40,589 nucleotides of DNA from Cyanobium sp. Prado107. Its GTDB lineage: Bacteria; Cyanobacteriota; Cyanobacteriia; PCC-6307; Cyanobiaceae. The notes beneath the pieces are model-generated. The model searched no databases. It saw only the letters and a program-made list of their open reading frames with translations, and had not been told where the DNA came from. Of the stretch, positions 22,862 through 32,446 are shown one piece after another. A program made the position numbers and the translations under genes. The stretch lies in NCBI GenBank assembly GCA_025454305.1, contig JALOOQ010000005.1, positions 1 to 40,589 of the forward strand, in the 5' to 3' direction. Each line of letters begins with the position of its first letter. Position 1 is the stretch's first letter.

Positions 22862-23930
22862 CCCTGCCTGCCAGCCTCCCCCCCCGAGCGGTCTGGTGGT
22901 GGCCCTGCAGGCCAACTACTGCTGGGTGGAGCTGGAACGACCCGGCCCCGGCGAGCACAGCCGACTGCTCTGCACCCGCCGCACCCGCCTGGCCAAGGCC
23001 GGCCAGACGATCTGCGTGGGGGATCGGGTGCGGCTCGCCGGCATCGACTGGGCCTCCGGCCGGGGAGCCGTGGCGGCCGTGGAGGAGCGCAACGGTCTGC
23101 TGTCGAGACCCGCGGTCGCTAATGTGTCCCGGGTGGTGGTGGTGGTGGCCCTGGCGGAACCCGAGCCCGACCCCCTCCAGCTCACCCGTTTCCTGATCAC
23201 CGCCGAGGCCAGCGGCCGGCCTGTGGAAGTGGTGCTCTCCAAGGCCGATCTGCTTTCGCCTGGGGAGGTGGAGGCCTGGTGCCTGCGGCTGCGGGGCTGG
23301 GGCTATGGGCCGGTGCCGGTGTCGGGGCACACGGGCCAGGGGCTGGAGCCGCTGCGCCGCCTGCTCTCCCGTCCAGGCATTTCGGTGCTCTGCGGCCCGT
23401 CCGGGGTGGGCAAGAGCAGTCTGCTCAATCGCCTCGATCCGGACCTGGCGCTGCGGGTCGGCGCCGTGTCGGGGCGTCTGCAGCGGGGACGGCACACCAC
23501 CCGCCACGTGGAGCTGTTCGCCCTCGCTCCCGGAGCCCTGGTGGCGGACACCCCCGGTTTCAACCGCCCCGAGCTGCCGGAGGATCCGGTGTCCCTGGCG
23601 GTCCTGTTCCCTGAACTGCGCCAGCGCCTCAGCCAGGCCCGCTGCCGGTTCGGAGACTGCCTGCACCAGGACGAACCGGGCTGTGTCGCGTCTGAACCCT
23701 GGGAGCGTCAGCCCCTCTACAACCACTGCCTGGAGTTGATCCAGGCCCGCCTGGAGCGGCAGCGGGGTGGCGACAACCGCTGCGAGCAGCCGGGGGTCCG
23801 GCGCCGGGGCGATCGCCTGGAGCCCCGCATCGACCCTCGCCTGCGGCAACCCTCAAGGCGCAGCCGCCGTCAGCAGACGGGGCTGGAGAGCACTCGCGAC
23901 AGGGCTGACGACGACGCCTCTCTTGCCTAG
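22851..23930 (+). CDS. rsgA: Ribosome small-subunit GTPase RsgA
   Basis: 359 aa from ATG 22851. RsgA is a late 30S maturation GTPase. An OB-fold (about 15-95) is followed by a circularly permuted G domain. G4 is SKAD (about 130-133) and comes before G1 GPSGVGKSS (about 182-190); G3 is DTPG (about 233). The zinc site is Cys265, Cys270, His272 and Cys278 (CRFGDCLHQDEPGC). The tail after about residue 300 is Arg-rich (about 60 residues) and poorly conserved, perhaps an rRNA contact. It follows the TusA-like gene with an 11-bp overlap and converges on ybaB. Confidence 0.96.
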   Translation: MTADPACQPPPPSGLVVALQANYCWVELERPGPGEHSRLLCTRRTRLAKAGQTICVGDRVRLAGIDWASGRGAVAAVEERNGLLSRPAVANVSRVVVVVALAEPEPDPLQLTRFLITAEASGRPVEVVLSKADLLSPGEVEAWCLRLRGWGYGPVPVSGHTGQGLEPLRRLLSRPGISVLCGPSGVGKSSLLNRLDPDLALRVGAVSGRLQRGRHTTRHVELFALAPGALVADTPGFNRPELPEDPVSLAVLFPELRQRLSQARCRFGDCLHQDEPGCVASEPWERQPLYNHCLELIQARLERQRGGDNRCEQPGVRRRGDRLEPRIDPRLRQPSRRSRRQQTGLESTRDRADDDASLA

Positions 23931-23957
23931 GCCGGCGCGGGTGGCCTCCTTCGCTTC

Positions 23958-23972
23958 AGCGGCCCGGCCGCT
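23958..23972. terminator. Perfect hairpin between rsgA and ybaB
   Basis: AGCGGC-CCG-GCCGCT lies between the two convergent stops and ends immediately before the ybaB stop codon. Because it is symmetric it could serve both transcripts. No U-run follows on either strand, so it is weak as an intrinsic terminator. Confidence 0.3.
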
Positions 23973-24308
23973 TCAGGCGCCCGGCAGATTCAGGTTGAGC
24001 CCGCCGGTGAGTTCCTCCATGCGGCCCTTCATGGTGCCGGTGGAGAGGTCATAGGCCGCCTGCAGGGCCTCCAGCACGGCCGCCTCGCAGACCCCCGCAC
24101 CCTCGGCGACCAGATCCGGGGCCAGCTGCACCCTCAGGGGCTGCTGGTTGCCCGACAGCCAGACGCTGGCACGTCCGTCGGCGCTGCGTCCCTCGAGCTC
24201 CATGGCATCGAGTTCCTCCTGCAGCTTCTGGGCGTTCTGCTGCAGTTCCTGGGCCTTCTTGAAGGCTTCGGTGAGCTGACCGAAGTTGGGAAGTCCGAAG
24301 CCGGCCAT
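23973..24308 (-). CDS. YbaB/EbfC family nucleoid-associated protein
   Basis: 111 aa. It has the [21 protein letters not shown]-terminal helix, a glutamine-rich helical segment and [18 protein letters not shown], with the family's closing [18 protein letters not shown]. YbaB/EbfC dimers bind DNA and coat the nucleoid; in several bacteria they affect expression of many genes. It lies 47 bp downstream of murB on the same strand, so it is probably the third gene of the murC-murB-ybaB unit. Confidence 0.95.
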   Translation of the reverse strand: MAGFGLPNFGQLTEAFKKAQELQQNAQKLQEELDAMELEGRSADGRASVWLSGNQQPLRVQLAPDLVAEGAGVCEAAVLEALQAAYDLSTGTMKGRMEELTGGLNLNLPGA

Positions 24309-24355
24309 GGCTGCTGGGGGAGCATTTGCGGCAGGCTAAGCGCTGGCGGGAGGGC

Positions 24356-25273
24356 TCAGAACCCCAGCCGCTTCACCTCGGGGTGGAGTCTCACTCCATG
24401 GGCGGCCTCCACCCGCCGCTGCACCTCGGCGATCAGGGCGTCGATGTCGTGGGCGGTGGCGCTGCCGGTGTTGACGATGAAGTTGGCATGAACCGGCGAC
24501 ACCTGGGCGCCGCCGATGCTCAGCCCCTTGAGTCCCAGCGCCTCGATCAGCCGGCCGGCCTTGAGGGGCTCGGGATTGCGGAACACGCTGCCGCAGCTGG
24601 GCTGCTGGTAGGGCTGGGTGCTGGTGCGGCTGTGCAGGTTGGCGCTGGTGCGGGCGCCGACCGCGGCCGGGTCATGTCCGGCCGAGAGGCGAAACCGGGC
24701 CGAGAGCACCACCAGGGGCACCTGCTGGAGCCGGCTGTGGCGGTAGGCGAAGTCCAGCTCGGCGGCCTGGAGCGTGAAGGGCGCCTGGGGGCGGGCGGGA
24801 TCCACCACCTGCAGGGAATGCAGCCACTCCGCCGTGCAGCCCCCCTGGGCGCCGGCGTTCATCACCGCCGCCCCGCCCACGGTGCCCGGGATGCCCACGG
24901 CCCACTCCAGACCGCTGAGACCGGCGCGGGCCGCCTTGCGGGCCAGCGAGGGAATGGGCTCGCCGGCATCGGCCTCCACCCACCCCTCCAGCGGATCGAG
25001 CCGGCTGCCCTGAAGGCGGCGCAGGCAGAGACAGAGACCCTCCAGCCCGGTGTCGGCGATCAGCAGATTGGAGCCGGCGCCGATGCAGTGCAGCGGCACA
25101 CCGGCCTGGTGGCACCAGCTCAGCAGTGCGTTCAGCTCTTCGGCGCTGGCCGGTTCGGCAAACCACTGGGCTGTGCCGCCCACCTTCCAGGTGGTGTACT
25201 CCTGCAGGCCGACCCCCGGCCGCAGGCCCGTGGTCTCGCGCAGGCTCAGCGGTGGGCTGATGGACGGCGCCAT
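24356..25273 (-). CDS. murB: UDP-N-acetylenolpyruvoylglucosamine reductase MurB
   Basis: 305 aa. MurB reduces enolpyruvyl-UDP-GlcNAc to UDP-MurNAc with NADPH and FAD. Signatures are [12 protein letters not shown] and the FAD-binding [13 protein letters not shown], then the [19 protein letters not shown] loop. The catalytic serine lies in CGSVFRNP and the late glutamate in [16 protein letters not shown] marks the type I subclass. The start ATG at 25273 is 7 bp after the murC stop, giving a clear murC-murB operon. Confidence 0.97.
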   Translation of the reverse strand: MAPSISPPLSLRETTGLRPGVGLQEYTTWKVGGTAQWFAEPASAEELNALLSWCHQAGVPLHCIGAGSNLLIADTGLEGLCLCLRRLQGSRLDPLEGWVEADAGEPIPSLARKAARAGLSGLEWAVGIPGTVGGAAVMNAGAQGGCTAEWLHSLQVVDPARPQAPFTLQAAELDFAYRHSRLQQVPLVVLSARFRLSAGHDPAAVGARTSANLHSRTSTQPYQQPSCGSVFRNPEPLKAGRLIEALGLKGLSIGGAQVSPVHANFIVNTGSATAHDIDALIAEVQRRVEAAHGVRLHPEVKRLGF

Positions 25274-25280
25274 GGCTGCC

Positions 25281-26717
25281 CTAGGCCACGAGTTGGTGCA
25301 GGTCGCTGGGCAGTTGGCTGAGGCGGTCCCAGAGACTGTTCACATCGCCGGCTCCCATGGCCAGCACCAGATCGCCGGCGGCGCTGCAGCGGCTGATGTT
25401 CCGTGCCAGTTCCTCCATGCTGCCGGCCACGGTCACGGGCAGGGATGGATCCAGCCTGCGCACCGCCTCCGCCAGGGCCTGACTGCTCACCCCCTCGATC
25501 GGATCCTCACCGGCGGCGTAGAGCGGGGCGATCTGCACGGCGTCGGCCCTGGTGAGTGCCAACGCGAACTCCTCGAGGAACTGGGCCGTGCGGCTGTAGC
25601 GGTGAGGCTGGAACACCGCGAGCAGCCTCCGGGGAGCCTGGGGCAGGGGGCTGCGGCCGCTGCTCACCATCAGACGGGCCGTGTCCAGGGTGGTGGCCAC
25701 CTCGCTGGGGTGATGGGCATAGTCGTCCACCACCAGGCGACCGTTCCAGACCCCCCGGAAATCGAAGCGCCGTCCCGGAGTGCGGAGGTTGCCGACGGCC
25801 TCGGCCAGGTCGCTGAACTCCACTCCTTCCAGCCGGCAGGCGGCCAGGGCGGCGGCGGCATTGCTGAGATTGTGGCGGCCTGGCAGGGGCAGCTCCAGCT
25901 GGCCCACGAGCACCCCCTGCTCATGGAAGCCCAGGCGGGTGCCGTCGCCCCGCTCCTCGATGGCGATGGCGGCGAAGTCCACCCCCTCGCTGGTTTCGGT
26001 GGACCACCAATGGTCGGCCTCGAAGTGCTCACGCAGGATCGGGCAGTCGCGGTTGGCCAGCAGGCGACGGCTGCCCCGGGCGAAGCGCTGCATGGTGCCG
26101 ATCAGGGCCTCGAGATTGCCGTAGTGATCGGTGTGGTCGAGCTCGAGATTGGTGAGCACCCCGAGCTCGGGCCGGAATTTCACCAGCGAGCCGTCGGACT
26201 CATCGGCCTCGGCCACCAGCAGCCTGCCCGCTCCATGGCGGCCGTTGCTGCCGAAGGCCGGCACCACGCCACCGATCACCGCCGTGGGGTCGTGCCCGGT
26301 GGCGGCCAGCAGGGTGGCCACCAGGGTGCTGGTGGTCGTCTTGCCATGGGTGCCGGCCACGGCGATGGAGGGCTGGGCGTTGATCAGGGCGGCCAGGACG
26401 TCGGAACGGTGCCAGATCGGCAGTCCCACCCGGCGGGCTTCCACCAGTTCTGGATTGGTGTCCGGCACCGCCGAGCTGATCACCACCTGGGGTGTGTGGG
26501 AGGTGCCGCTGAGGATCGCCGCCACCGTCGCCGGGCTCTGCTGCAGGAAAACACGCACACCCAGGCGGCGGAGCCGGTCGAGAACCGGGCCATCCCGGTG
26601 GTCGGAACCGCTCACGGGATGGCCGCGCTCCGCCAGGATTCCCGCCAGAGCCGACATGCCGATCCCCCCGACACCGATGAAGTGCAGAGGTTGGTGACGG
26701 CTGAGCGAGGGGATCAA
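25281..26717 (-). CDS. murC: UDP-N-acetylmuramate-L-alanine ligase MurC
   Basis: 478 aa. MurC adds the first L-Ala of the peptidoglycan stem. The N-terminal Rossmann domain begins [18 protein letters not shown]. The ATP site is GTHGKTTTS, the central-domain signature is [12 protein letters not shown], and the C-terminal domain has [10 protein letters not shown] and FQPHRYSRT. The start is a TTG (26717), preceded by GGAG about 7 nt upstream on the minus strand; no ATG is available nearby. It is first in the murC-murB-ybaB unit and divergent from gap2 across 264 bp. Confidence 0.96.
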   Translation of the reverse strand: MIPSLSRHQPLHFIGVGGIGMSALAGILAERGHPVSGSDHRDGPVLDRLRRLGVRVFLQQSPATVAAILSGTSHTPQVVISSAVPDTNPELVEARRVGLPIWHRSDVLAALINAQPSIAVAGTHGKTTTSTLVATLLAATGHDPTAVIGGVVPAFGSNGRHGAGRLLVAEADESDGSLVKFRPELGVLTNLELDHTDHYGNLEALIGTMQRFARGSRRLLANRDCPILREHFEADHWWSTETSEGVDFAAIAIEERGDGTRLGFHEQGVLVGQLELPLPGRHNLSNAAAALAACRLEGVEFSDLAEAVGNLRTPGRRFDFRGVWNGRLVVDDYAHHPSEVATTLDTARLMVSSGRSPLPQAPRRLLAVFQPHRYSRTAQFLEEFALALTRADAVQIAPLYAAGEDPIEGVSSQALAEAVRRLDPSLPVTVAGSMEELARNISRCSAAGDLVLAMGAGDVNSLWDRLSQLPSDLHQLVA

Positions 26718-26927
26718 GGGGGGCTCCGGTCCGGTGGTCTGGACTTCGATGACGCCAGAACCGAGGACGTCACCACGGTGGATCCCAGCTGGGGGGCAGC
26801 CGCCGCAGCAGGAACTTAGGGCTTCCCCATGCCCTGTGCCATGACGACTTGCTACGCCCCGCTCCTCCCGGGGCCGCAGGCGGGGTCCGCGAGCCCGGGG
26901 AGCGGGAGTTGGAGAGGGCTATTTCTG

Positions 26928-26933
26928 TATGAT
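26928..26933 (+). promoter_or_regulatory. Candidate -10 box for gap2
   Basis: TATGAT (one mismatch to TATAAT) stands out in an otherwise GC-rich gap, 48 bases before the gap2 ATG. No good -35 hexamer lies 16-18 bp upstream. The 264-bp murC-gap2 gap also holds a CCCCGC/GCGGGG inverted pair around 26861-26886, which may be a leader or terminator-like hairpin. No gene is seen in the gap. Confidence 0.4.
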
Positions 26934-26981
26934 CTGCAGCCAAATCTCCCTGCCGCCGGCGACTGCCGCCGCTCCCTTGCC

Positions 26982-28004
26982 ATGGCTCTGAAAGTTGCGA
27001 TCAATGGATTCGGCCGGATCGGTCGCAACTTCATGCGCTGCTGGCTCAGTCGGGGCGGCAACACCGGCATCGAGGTGGTGGGCCTGAACGACACCTCCGA
27101 TCCCAGGACCAATTCCCACCTGCTCCAGTACGACTCGATGCTCGGCCGCATCCGTGATGCGGAGGTTTCTTATACCGATGATGCCATTGTTGTGAATGGC
27201 AAGCATATCAAGTGCTTCTCTGATCGCAATCCTCTCAACCTGCCCTGGAAGGAATGGGGCGTTGATCTGGTGATCGAGAGCACTGGTGTGTTCGTGGATC
27301 AGGCCGGCGCCGGCAAGCACCTCGAAGCCGGCGCTTCCAAGGTGCTGATCACGGCCCCAGGCAAGGGCGAGGGTGTCGGCACCTTCGTGGTGGGTGTGAA
27401 CGACCACGAATACCGCCATGAGGACTGGACGATCATCTCCAACGCCAGCTGCACCACCAACTGCATGGCGCCCCTGGTGAAGGTTCTCGATCAGACCTTC
27501 GGGATCGTCAAGGGCACGATGACCACCACCCACAGCTACACGGGTGACCAGCGCATCCTCGACGCGTCCCACCGTGACCTGCGCCGGGCCCGCGCTGCCG
27601 CCATCAACATCGTGCCCACCAGCACCGGCGCCGCCAAGGCCGTGGCCCTGGTGTATCCGGCCGTGACGGGCAAGCTCAACGGCATCGCCCTGCGTGTTCC
27701 CACCCCCAACGTTTCGGTGGTTGACATGGTGCTGGAGGTGAGTCGTGCCACCACCGCCAAGGAGGTGAACGCCACGCTCAAGGCCGCCGCCGAAGGGCCG
27801 ATGAAGGGCATCATCAAGTACTCCGATCTGCCTCTGGTGTCCAGCGATCACGCCGGCACCGACGAGAGCACCATCGTGGATTCCGACCTCACGCTGGTCA
27901 TGGGGGACAACATGGTGAAAGTGATCTCGTGGTACGACAACGAGTGGGGCTACAGCCAGCGGGTCGTGGATCTGGCCGAGGTGGTGGCCCGCAACTGGAA
28001 GTGA
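26982..28004 (+). CDS. gap2: Glyceraldehyde-3-phosphate dehydrogenase, Gap2 (Calvin-cycle type)
   Basis: 340 aa from ATG 26982. The N-terminal [15 protein letters not shown] binds NAD(P); GLNDTSDP is the Gap2-type cofactor region that allows NADPH use. The catalytic Cys157 is in SNASCTTNC, with the active-site His in [24 protein letters not shown] and [12 protein letters not shown] complete the fold. Gap2 reduces 1,3-bisphosphoglycerate in carbon fixation and also works in gluconeogenesis. The codons look optimised, as expected for an abundant protein. Its last 55 bp are overlapped by the 3' end of thiL on the other strand. Confidence 0.97.
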   Translation: MALKVAINGFGRIGRNFMRCWLSRGGNTGIEVVGLNDTSDPRTNSHLLQYDSMLGRIRDAEVSYTDDAIVVNGKHIKCFSDRNPLNLPWKEWGVDLVIESTGVFVDQAGAGKHLEAGASKVLITAPGKGEGVGTFVVGVNDHEYRHEDWTIISNASCTTNCMAPLVKVLDQTFGIVKGTMTTTHSYTGDQRILDASHRDLRRARAAAINIVPTSTGAAKAVALVYPAVTGKLNGIALRVPTPNVSVVDMVLEVSRATTAKEVNATLKAAAEGPMKGIIKYSDLPLVSSDHAGTDESTIVDSDLTLVMGDNMVKVISWYDNEWGYSQRVVDLAEVVARNWK

Positions 28005-29017
28005 GTGAATCCGGCTGCACCTGCGGGCCAATCGCCGGCTTCCCCCGCCCAGCCGACCGCCCCGCCGTCCCCTGACCGCTCGGCCAGACCGCCGATGATC
28101 TGAGCTCCGGGCAGCAGCGCCACCAGCGCTTCCGCCCAGGTTGGCTCGAGGGCCAGGATCAGCTCGAAGTCCTCTCCGCCGCCCAGGCACCACTCCACGG
28201 CCTCAGGCAGTCCGGCCATGGCGGGATCGAGCGGCAGCCGCCGCCGGTCCAGCTGCGCCCGGCACCGGCTGGCCCTGGCAATCGCCGCGGCCGCGGCCGC
28301 GAGGCCATCGCTGCTGTCGGTGCCCGCCACCCGCCAGGGTGTGCCACCAGGGCGGCTCGCATGCAGCGCCGCCACGGCATCCAGCCGCGCCCGCGGGCGC
28401 TGGTGAGCTCTGATTGCGCGGTGCTGGAGGGGCTGCTCAAGGCCCTCCACCGCCTGCTCCGGCAGCGCTCCCAGCAGCAGAGCCAGCCCCAGGCGGCTGA
28501 GGCCGTGGGGGCCGGTGCTCACCAGGCTGTCGCCCGGCCTTCCGTCGGCCCGACGGATCACACCCGCGCGACCCTCGGCGCTGTGGGCCAGGGCCCCCAG
28601 GGCGGTGACCGCCAGCAGGCGCTGGGCCCCGCTGCTGCAATCACCCCCCAGCAACAGTCCGCCATGGGGTTCGAGGCAGGTCCGCAGTCCGCAGTAGACC
28701 GCCTCCACCCAGGGCCAGGGCGTGCTCCCCGGGGCCACCAGGCCCACGGTGAGGCCACAGACGCTGCGGCAGCCCATCGCCGCCAGGTCGGACAGATTCG
28801 CGGCCGCCGCCCGCCAGCCCACATCGAAGCCGCTGGTGCTGGCGTCACTGAAGTGCACTCCCTCCACCAGCACATCGGTGTTCACCACCAGCGGGCCGGT
28901 CGGATCGACCAGGGCGGCGTCATCCGCGAACTGGCCAGGCGGCGCGAAGGCGGCCAGACGCTCGATCAGCTCCCACTCGCCCAGGTCGGCGAGAGTGGGG
29001 CCCTCAGCCGCGGTCAT
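27950..29017 (-). CDS. thiL: Thiamine-monophosphate kinase ThiL, with extended C-terminus
   Basis: 355 aa. ThiL phosphorylates thiamine monophosphate to the active pyrophosphate form. It has [10 protein letters not shown] (metal/ATP site), [19 protein letters not shown] and [16 protein letters not shown], followed by [12 protein letters not shown], which is family-typical. ThiL usually ends at a GFxHF motif. Here GFTHF is followed by 15 more residues ([15 protein letters not shown]) encoded antisense to the gap2 end, so the ancestral stop appears to have been lost. It starts 25 bp after the PPIase stop and is probably in the same transcript. Confidence 0.94.
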   Translation of the reverse strand: MTAAEGPTLADLGEWELIERLAAFAPPGQFADDAALVDPTGPLVVNTDVLVEGVHFSDASTSGFDVGWRAAAANLSDLAAMGCRSVCGLTVGLVAPGSTPWPWVEAVYCGLRTCLEPHGGLLLGGDCSSGAQRLLAVTALGALAHSAEGRAGVIRRADGRPGDSLVSTGPHGLSRLGLALLLGALPEQAVEGLEQPLQHRAIRAHQRPRARLDAVAALHASRPGGTPWRVAGTDSSDGLAAAAAAIARASRCRAQLDRRRLPLDPAMAGLPEAVEWCLGGGEDFELILALEPTWAEALVALLPGAQIIGGLAERSGDGGAVGWAGEAGDWPAGAAGFTHFQLRATTSARSTTRWL

Positions 29018-29042
29018 CAGCCAGGGTGATCTCCAGGGTCAT

Positions 29043-30233
29043 TCAGGCATGGGGCCTGAGATTGTCGGCCCCGTCGATCACCGTCGCCTTGACGATGGCG
29101 TCATCGACACCCAGCTCGCCGAGCACGTCGAAGCCATCCACCACGTAGCCGAAGGCGGCATAGCGGCCGTCCACCAGGTTCAGACCCGCCGGGGTGAGTT
29201 CCGGCTCGTAGAGGAAGAAGAAGAACTGCGACGAGCCGTCATCGAGCCGCTCGTCGGAATGGGCCCAGCCCAGCGTGCCGAAGGTGGCGAAGGGCAGCAT
29301 GGGGGTGGCCTTGTAACGCCCCAGATCCTCGAAGGTCTGGTTGTAGAAGGGCGCAGATTCTCCGGGCACCCGGATCTCCAGCGGCACGCTGCGCTGCTCC
29401 CCGGTCCTGGGATCCACGTAGCCCTGCTCGGGTCCCTTGGGATCGCCCGTCTGGAGCACGTAGAAGTCCTCGGCCCGGATGAAGGGAAGTCCGTCGTAGA
29501 AGCCCCTCTGCACCAGATCCACGAAGGCGCCGGCCGTCAGCGGGGCGTTGTAGCCGTCCACCACGGTGGTGATGTCGCCCTTGGTGGTGGAGACCTGCAC
29601 GGTGGCGCGGCCGAGCAGCCGGGGCAGGCCGTCAAATTCGGGCGGAATGGTGAAGGGGAAGTCGCCCACCAGCAGCGCCTCGGCCTCGCCGATGCTGGCG
29701 AGGGCGCTGCGGCGGGCACTGAGGAATGTGTCCCGCTGCTGCGTTCCGGCGGCCGCGGCCATCTCCTGAAACTGGGCTTCCAGGTTCTCCAGGAGGGCTG
29801 CGGCCCGCTCCTGGTCGGCGGGCTGGAAGTCCTCGAGGATGCCGTTGCGGTTGCTGCTCAGCAGCGACTGGGTGCGCCGCACGGTGTTGGCCAGGGCCGT
29901 CCAGCGCTTGGCCCGCAGGTCGTCGCTGGTGTCCTCGAGGCGGTGCTGCAGATCCTGCAGCCGTGGCGCGTTCACCGGCAGGGCGTTGCGCAGGATCGCG
30001 GCCGGGTCCTTCACGGCGTTGCCCTCCGGGAGCGCCGCGTGGGCGGCAGGGGCCAGTACCAGCAGGGCCAGCAGCAGGGCCAGCGTGCTCCGGCTGAAAT
30101 CCGTCAGCAGCCGGGTCAGCCAGGCAGCCTGGCCGAATCCGCCGAGTCGGCAGAACCCGCTGTGGCGGATGGCGTCGAGGTGGAAGGCGGGGGGGACTGG
30201 GACGAGGCGGAATGGGCCGTGTGCCATGGCCAT
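29043..30233 (-). CDS. TLP40/CYP38-like lumenal cyclophilin-type PPIase
   Basis: About 396 aa from ATG 30233 (ATG 30227 or a later start is possible; the frame is open to 30317). A charged N-terminal stretch is followed by a signal/transit-like hydrophobic segment ([16 protein letters not shown]) with an AHA cleavage site. The mature part has an all-helical domain (about 100-230, starting [15 protein letters not shown] and including [17 protein letters not shown]) and then a C-terminal cyclophilin fold ([33 protein letters not shown]). Plant TLP40/CYP38 has this layout and supports photosystem II assembly; its prolyl isomerase activity is weak or absent. The same role here is inference from architecture. 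Confidence 0.88.
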   Translation of the reverse strand: MAMAHGPFRLVPVPPAFHLDAIRHSGFCRLGGFGQAAWLTRLLTDFSRSTLALLLALLVLAPAAHAALPEGNAVKDPAAILRNALPVNAPRLQDLQHRLEDTSDDLRAKRWTALANTVRRTQSLLSSNRNGILEDFQPADQERAAALLENLEAQFQEMAAAAGTQQRDTFLSARRSALASIGEAEALLVGDFPFTIPPEFDGLPRLLGRATVQVSTTKGDITTVVDGYNAPLTAGAFVDLVQRGFYDGLPFIRAEDFYVLQTGDPKGPEQGYVDPRTGEQRSVPLEIRVPGESAPFYNQTFEDLGRYKATPMLPFATFGTLGWAHSDERLDDGSSQFFFFLYEPELTPAGLNLVDGRYAAFGYVVDGFDVLGELGVDDAIVKATVIDGADNLRPHA

Positions 30234-30300
30234 GGATCCTCTCTGGCCGGACTTTGGCACAGCTCGCCGGTGGCGGCCCGCCATCTTCACGATGGCTTGC

Positions 30301-30318
30301 TGTAGCCAGCCGTACAAT
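30301..30318. promoter_or_regulatory. efp promoter -10 with an overlapping NtcA-like palindrome
   Basis: TACAAT at 30313-30318 is one mismatch from the -10 consensus, 23 bases before the efp ATG. TGTA-N8-TACA (30301-30316) matches the NtcA consensus GTA-N8-TAC and extends it by one pair on each side. A site covering the -10 box would repress efp rather than activate it. It also lies about 70 bp upstream of the divergent PPIase start. NtcA binding is inference. Confidence 0.35.
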
Positions 30319-30340
30319 CCGCCCGGTCCGCATCGCCGGG

Positions 30341-30901
30341 ATGATCTCCAGCAACGACTTCCGCACCGGTACCTCGATCGAGCTGGATGGGCAGGTCTGG
30401 CGAGTCGTTGAATTCCTGCACGTGAAGCCGGGCAAGGGCTCGGCCTTCGTGCGCACCAAGCTCAAGGCCGTGCAGAGCGGCAACACGGTGGAGAAGACCT
30501 TCCGTGCCGGCGAGATGGTGCCGCAGGCCCTGCTCGAGAAGAGCACCCTTCAGCACACGTACATGGAAGGCGACGAGTACGTGTTCATGGATATGGGCAG
30601 CTACGAGGAAACCCGCCTCAGCGCGGCCCAGATCGGTGACGGCCGCAAGTACCTCAAGGAGGGCATGGAGGTGAACGTGATCTCCTGGAACGGCAGGCCT
30701 CTGGAGGTGGAACTGCCCAACTCGGTGGTGCTTGAGATCACCCAGACCGATCCCGGTGTGAAGGGCGACACCGCCACCGGCGGCACCAAGCCGGCGATCG
30801 TCGAGACCGGCGCCCAGGTGATGGTGCCGCTGTTCCTGTCCGTGGGCGACAGGATCAAGATCGACACCCGCACCGACTCCTATCTGGGACGGGAGAACTG
30901 A
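30341..30901 (+). CDS. efp: Elongation factor P
   Basis: 186 aa, exact family size. EF-P rescues ribosomes stalled on polyproline. [20 protein letters not shown] starts the KOW-like domain I. The loop [12 protein letters not shown] presents Lys32 at the position modified in other bacteria; the modifying enzymes are not in the window. [20 protein letters not shown] and the closing [19 protein letters not shown] are domain II/III signatures. accB starts 5 bp downstream, an efp-accB pair widely conserved in cyanobacteria. Confidence 0.97.
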   Translation: MISSNDFRTGTSIELDGQVWRVVEFLHVKPGKGSAFVRTKLKAVQSGNTVEKTFRAGEMVPQALLEKSTLQHTYMEGDEYVFMDMGSYEETRLSAAQIGDGRKYLKEGMEVNVISWNGRPLEVELPNSVVLEITQTDPGVKGDTATGGTKPAIVETGAQVMVPLFLSVGDRIKIDTRTDSYLGREN

Positions 30902-30906
30902 TCGCC

Positions 30907-31398
30907 ATGCAGCTCGACCACGATCAGCTTCAGGCGCTCCTGTCTCTGCTGGGTGAGAGCGACATCCAGGAGTTCAAGCTCGAAGGCGATGATTTCCGCC
31001 TTGAAATCCGTCGCAACCTTCCCGCGCCTGCTGCCCTGGTGCCGCTGCCGCACCCTGCGGCGGCCCCAGCTGCGATGCCAGCCGCTCAGGCGCCTGCCGC
31101 CGTGATGCAGGAGGTGCCCTCCGCCCCCCCGCCGGCCGCGGCCGCCAGCCGCGGCGACCTGGTGGAGATCACCGCGCCGATGGTGGCCACCTTCTACCGC
31201 GCCCCGGCTCCGGGGGAGCCCTCCTTCGTGGAGCTGGGCACCCGCATCCGGGAGGGGCAGACGGTGTGCATCCTCGAGGCCATGAAGCTGATGAACGAAC
31301 TGGAGGCCGAAGTGAGCGGCGAGGTGGTGGAGATCCTGGTGGAGAACGGCACCCCGGTGGAATTCGGCCAGGTGCTGATGCGCGTCAAGCCGGGCTGA
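30907..31398 (+). CDS. accB: Biotin carboxyl carrier protein of acetyl-CoA carboxylase, AccB
   Basis: 163 aa. The N-terminal helical part (LDHDQLQALLSLLGESDI) interacts with the carboxylase. A Pro/Ala-rich flexible linker follows (about 38-82), then the biotinyl domain (about 83-163) with biotinylated Lys127 in EAMKLMNE. It carries carboxybiotin for malonyl-CoA formation in fatty-acid synthesis. It directly follows efp and converges on pdxA with 25 bp between stops. Confidence 0.97.
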   Translation: MQLDHDQLQALLSLLGESDIQEFKLEGDDFRLEIRRNLPAPAALVPLPHPAAAPAAMPAAQAPAAVMQEVPSAPPPAAAASRGDLVEITAPMVATFYRAPAPGEPSFVELGTRIREGQTVCILEAMKLMNELEAEVSGEVVEILVENGTPVEFGQVLMRVKPG

Positions 31399-31423
31399 GG
31401 CCTGCCTCGCCCCAGCCCCCCTC

Positions 31424-32446
31424 TCAGCCCAGCTCCCAGGCCGTCTGGATCGCGGCCGCCATGCTCAGGGGCCGGGCGATTCCCCGTCCGGCGATGTCGA
31501 AGCCTGTGCCGTGGTCGGGAGAGGTGCGCAGGAAGGGCAGCCCCAGGGTGGTGTTCACGGCGGCGTCGAAGGCCAGCAGTTTCACCGGGATCAGGCCCTG
31601 GTCGTGGTAAAGGGCCAGGTAGCCATCGGGTCCGGGGCCCTGCCCCCGCCAGGCGGCCGCCGCATCCAGCCAGCAGCTGTCCGGGGGCCGGGGCCCCTCC
31701 ACGCGCACCCCGGGGTGGACGGCCCGCCAGTCCTCCAGGCAGCCCTCGAGCCAGTCGCGCTCTTCACGGCCCAGGCCGCCGGCTTCGCCGGCATGGGGAT
31801 TGAGGGCGGCCACCACCAGACGCGGCTCGGGGTTGAAGCGCCGGCAGAAGGCCAACAGCAGGTCGAGCTTGCGTCTGACCAGCTCAGCGTTGAGCTGCCT
31901 GGGCACCGCGGCCAGGGGGATGTGGGTGGTGGCCAGGAGCGTGTTGAGGCGCCAGCTGCCGCCCGGAGCGCGGGCGGTGAACAGCATGGCGGCCTCGCGG
32001 GTGCCGCTCAGCTCCGCCAGCCGTTCCGTCTGGCCCGGGTAGTGATGCCCGGCCGCATGCCAGCTGGCCTTGGCCACCGGGGCCGTGACCAGGGTCCGGC
32101 AGCGGCCCGCCAGCACCAGGCCGGCGGCCGCCTCCAGCCAGGCGAAGCTGGCGGCCCCGGCGGCGGGGCCGCTGTGGCCGGGCCGCACCGGCCGGTCCAG
32201 CGGCAGATCGACGATCTCCAGATCGGCGGGATCGCGCAGCGGTGCATCGCTGTGGTGCTGCAGTTCGGCATGGCTGGCCTCCAGCCAGCGGCGGCAGCCC
32301 ACCAGCACCGGCTCCAGCCCCTCGGGCAGGGGGCCTGCCAGGGCCTTGAGCACCACTTCGGCGCCGATGCCCGCAGGATCCCCCATGGCGATGGCCAGGC
32401 GCCGGTGGATCGAGTTGGATGGATCGCTGGTGCCGCTGCTGCCCAT
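31424..32446 (-). CDS. pdxA: 4-hydroxythreonine-4-phosphate dehydrogenase PdxA
   Basis: About 340 aa from ATG 32446 (the frame is open to 32491). PdxA oxidises 4-phosphohydroxy-L-threonine in the DXP-dependent pyridoxal phosphate pathway. AIAMGDPAGIGAEVVLKAL is the N-terminal signature. HHYPGQTERLAEL carries the first metal-site histidine. LALYHDQGLIPVKLL and RTSPDHGTGFDIAGRG complete the metal and product sites. The end (AAAIQTAWELG) is normal. The start is uncertain because a short + strand ORF begins on the same CATG. Confidence 0.95.
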   Translation of the reverse strand: MGSSGTSDPSNSIHRRLAIAMGDPAGIGAEVVLKALAGPLPEGLEPVLVGCRRWLEASHAELQHHSDAPLRDPADLEIVDLPLDRPVRPGHSGPAAGAASFAWLEAAAGLVLAGRCRTLVTAPVAKASWHAAGHHYPGQTERLAELSGTREAAMLFTARAPGGSWRLNTLLATTHIPLAAVPRQLNAELVRRKLDLLLAFCRRFNPEPRLVVAALNPHAGEAGGLGREERDWLEGCLEDWRAVHPGVRVEGPRPPDSCWLDAAAAWRGQGPGPDGYLALYHDQGLIPVKLLAFDAAVNTTLGLPFLRTSPDHGTGFDIAGRGIARPLSMAAAIQTAWELG

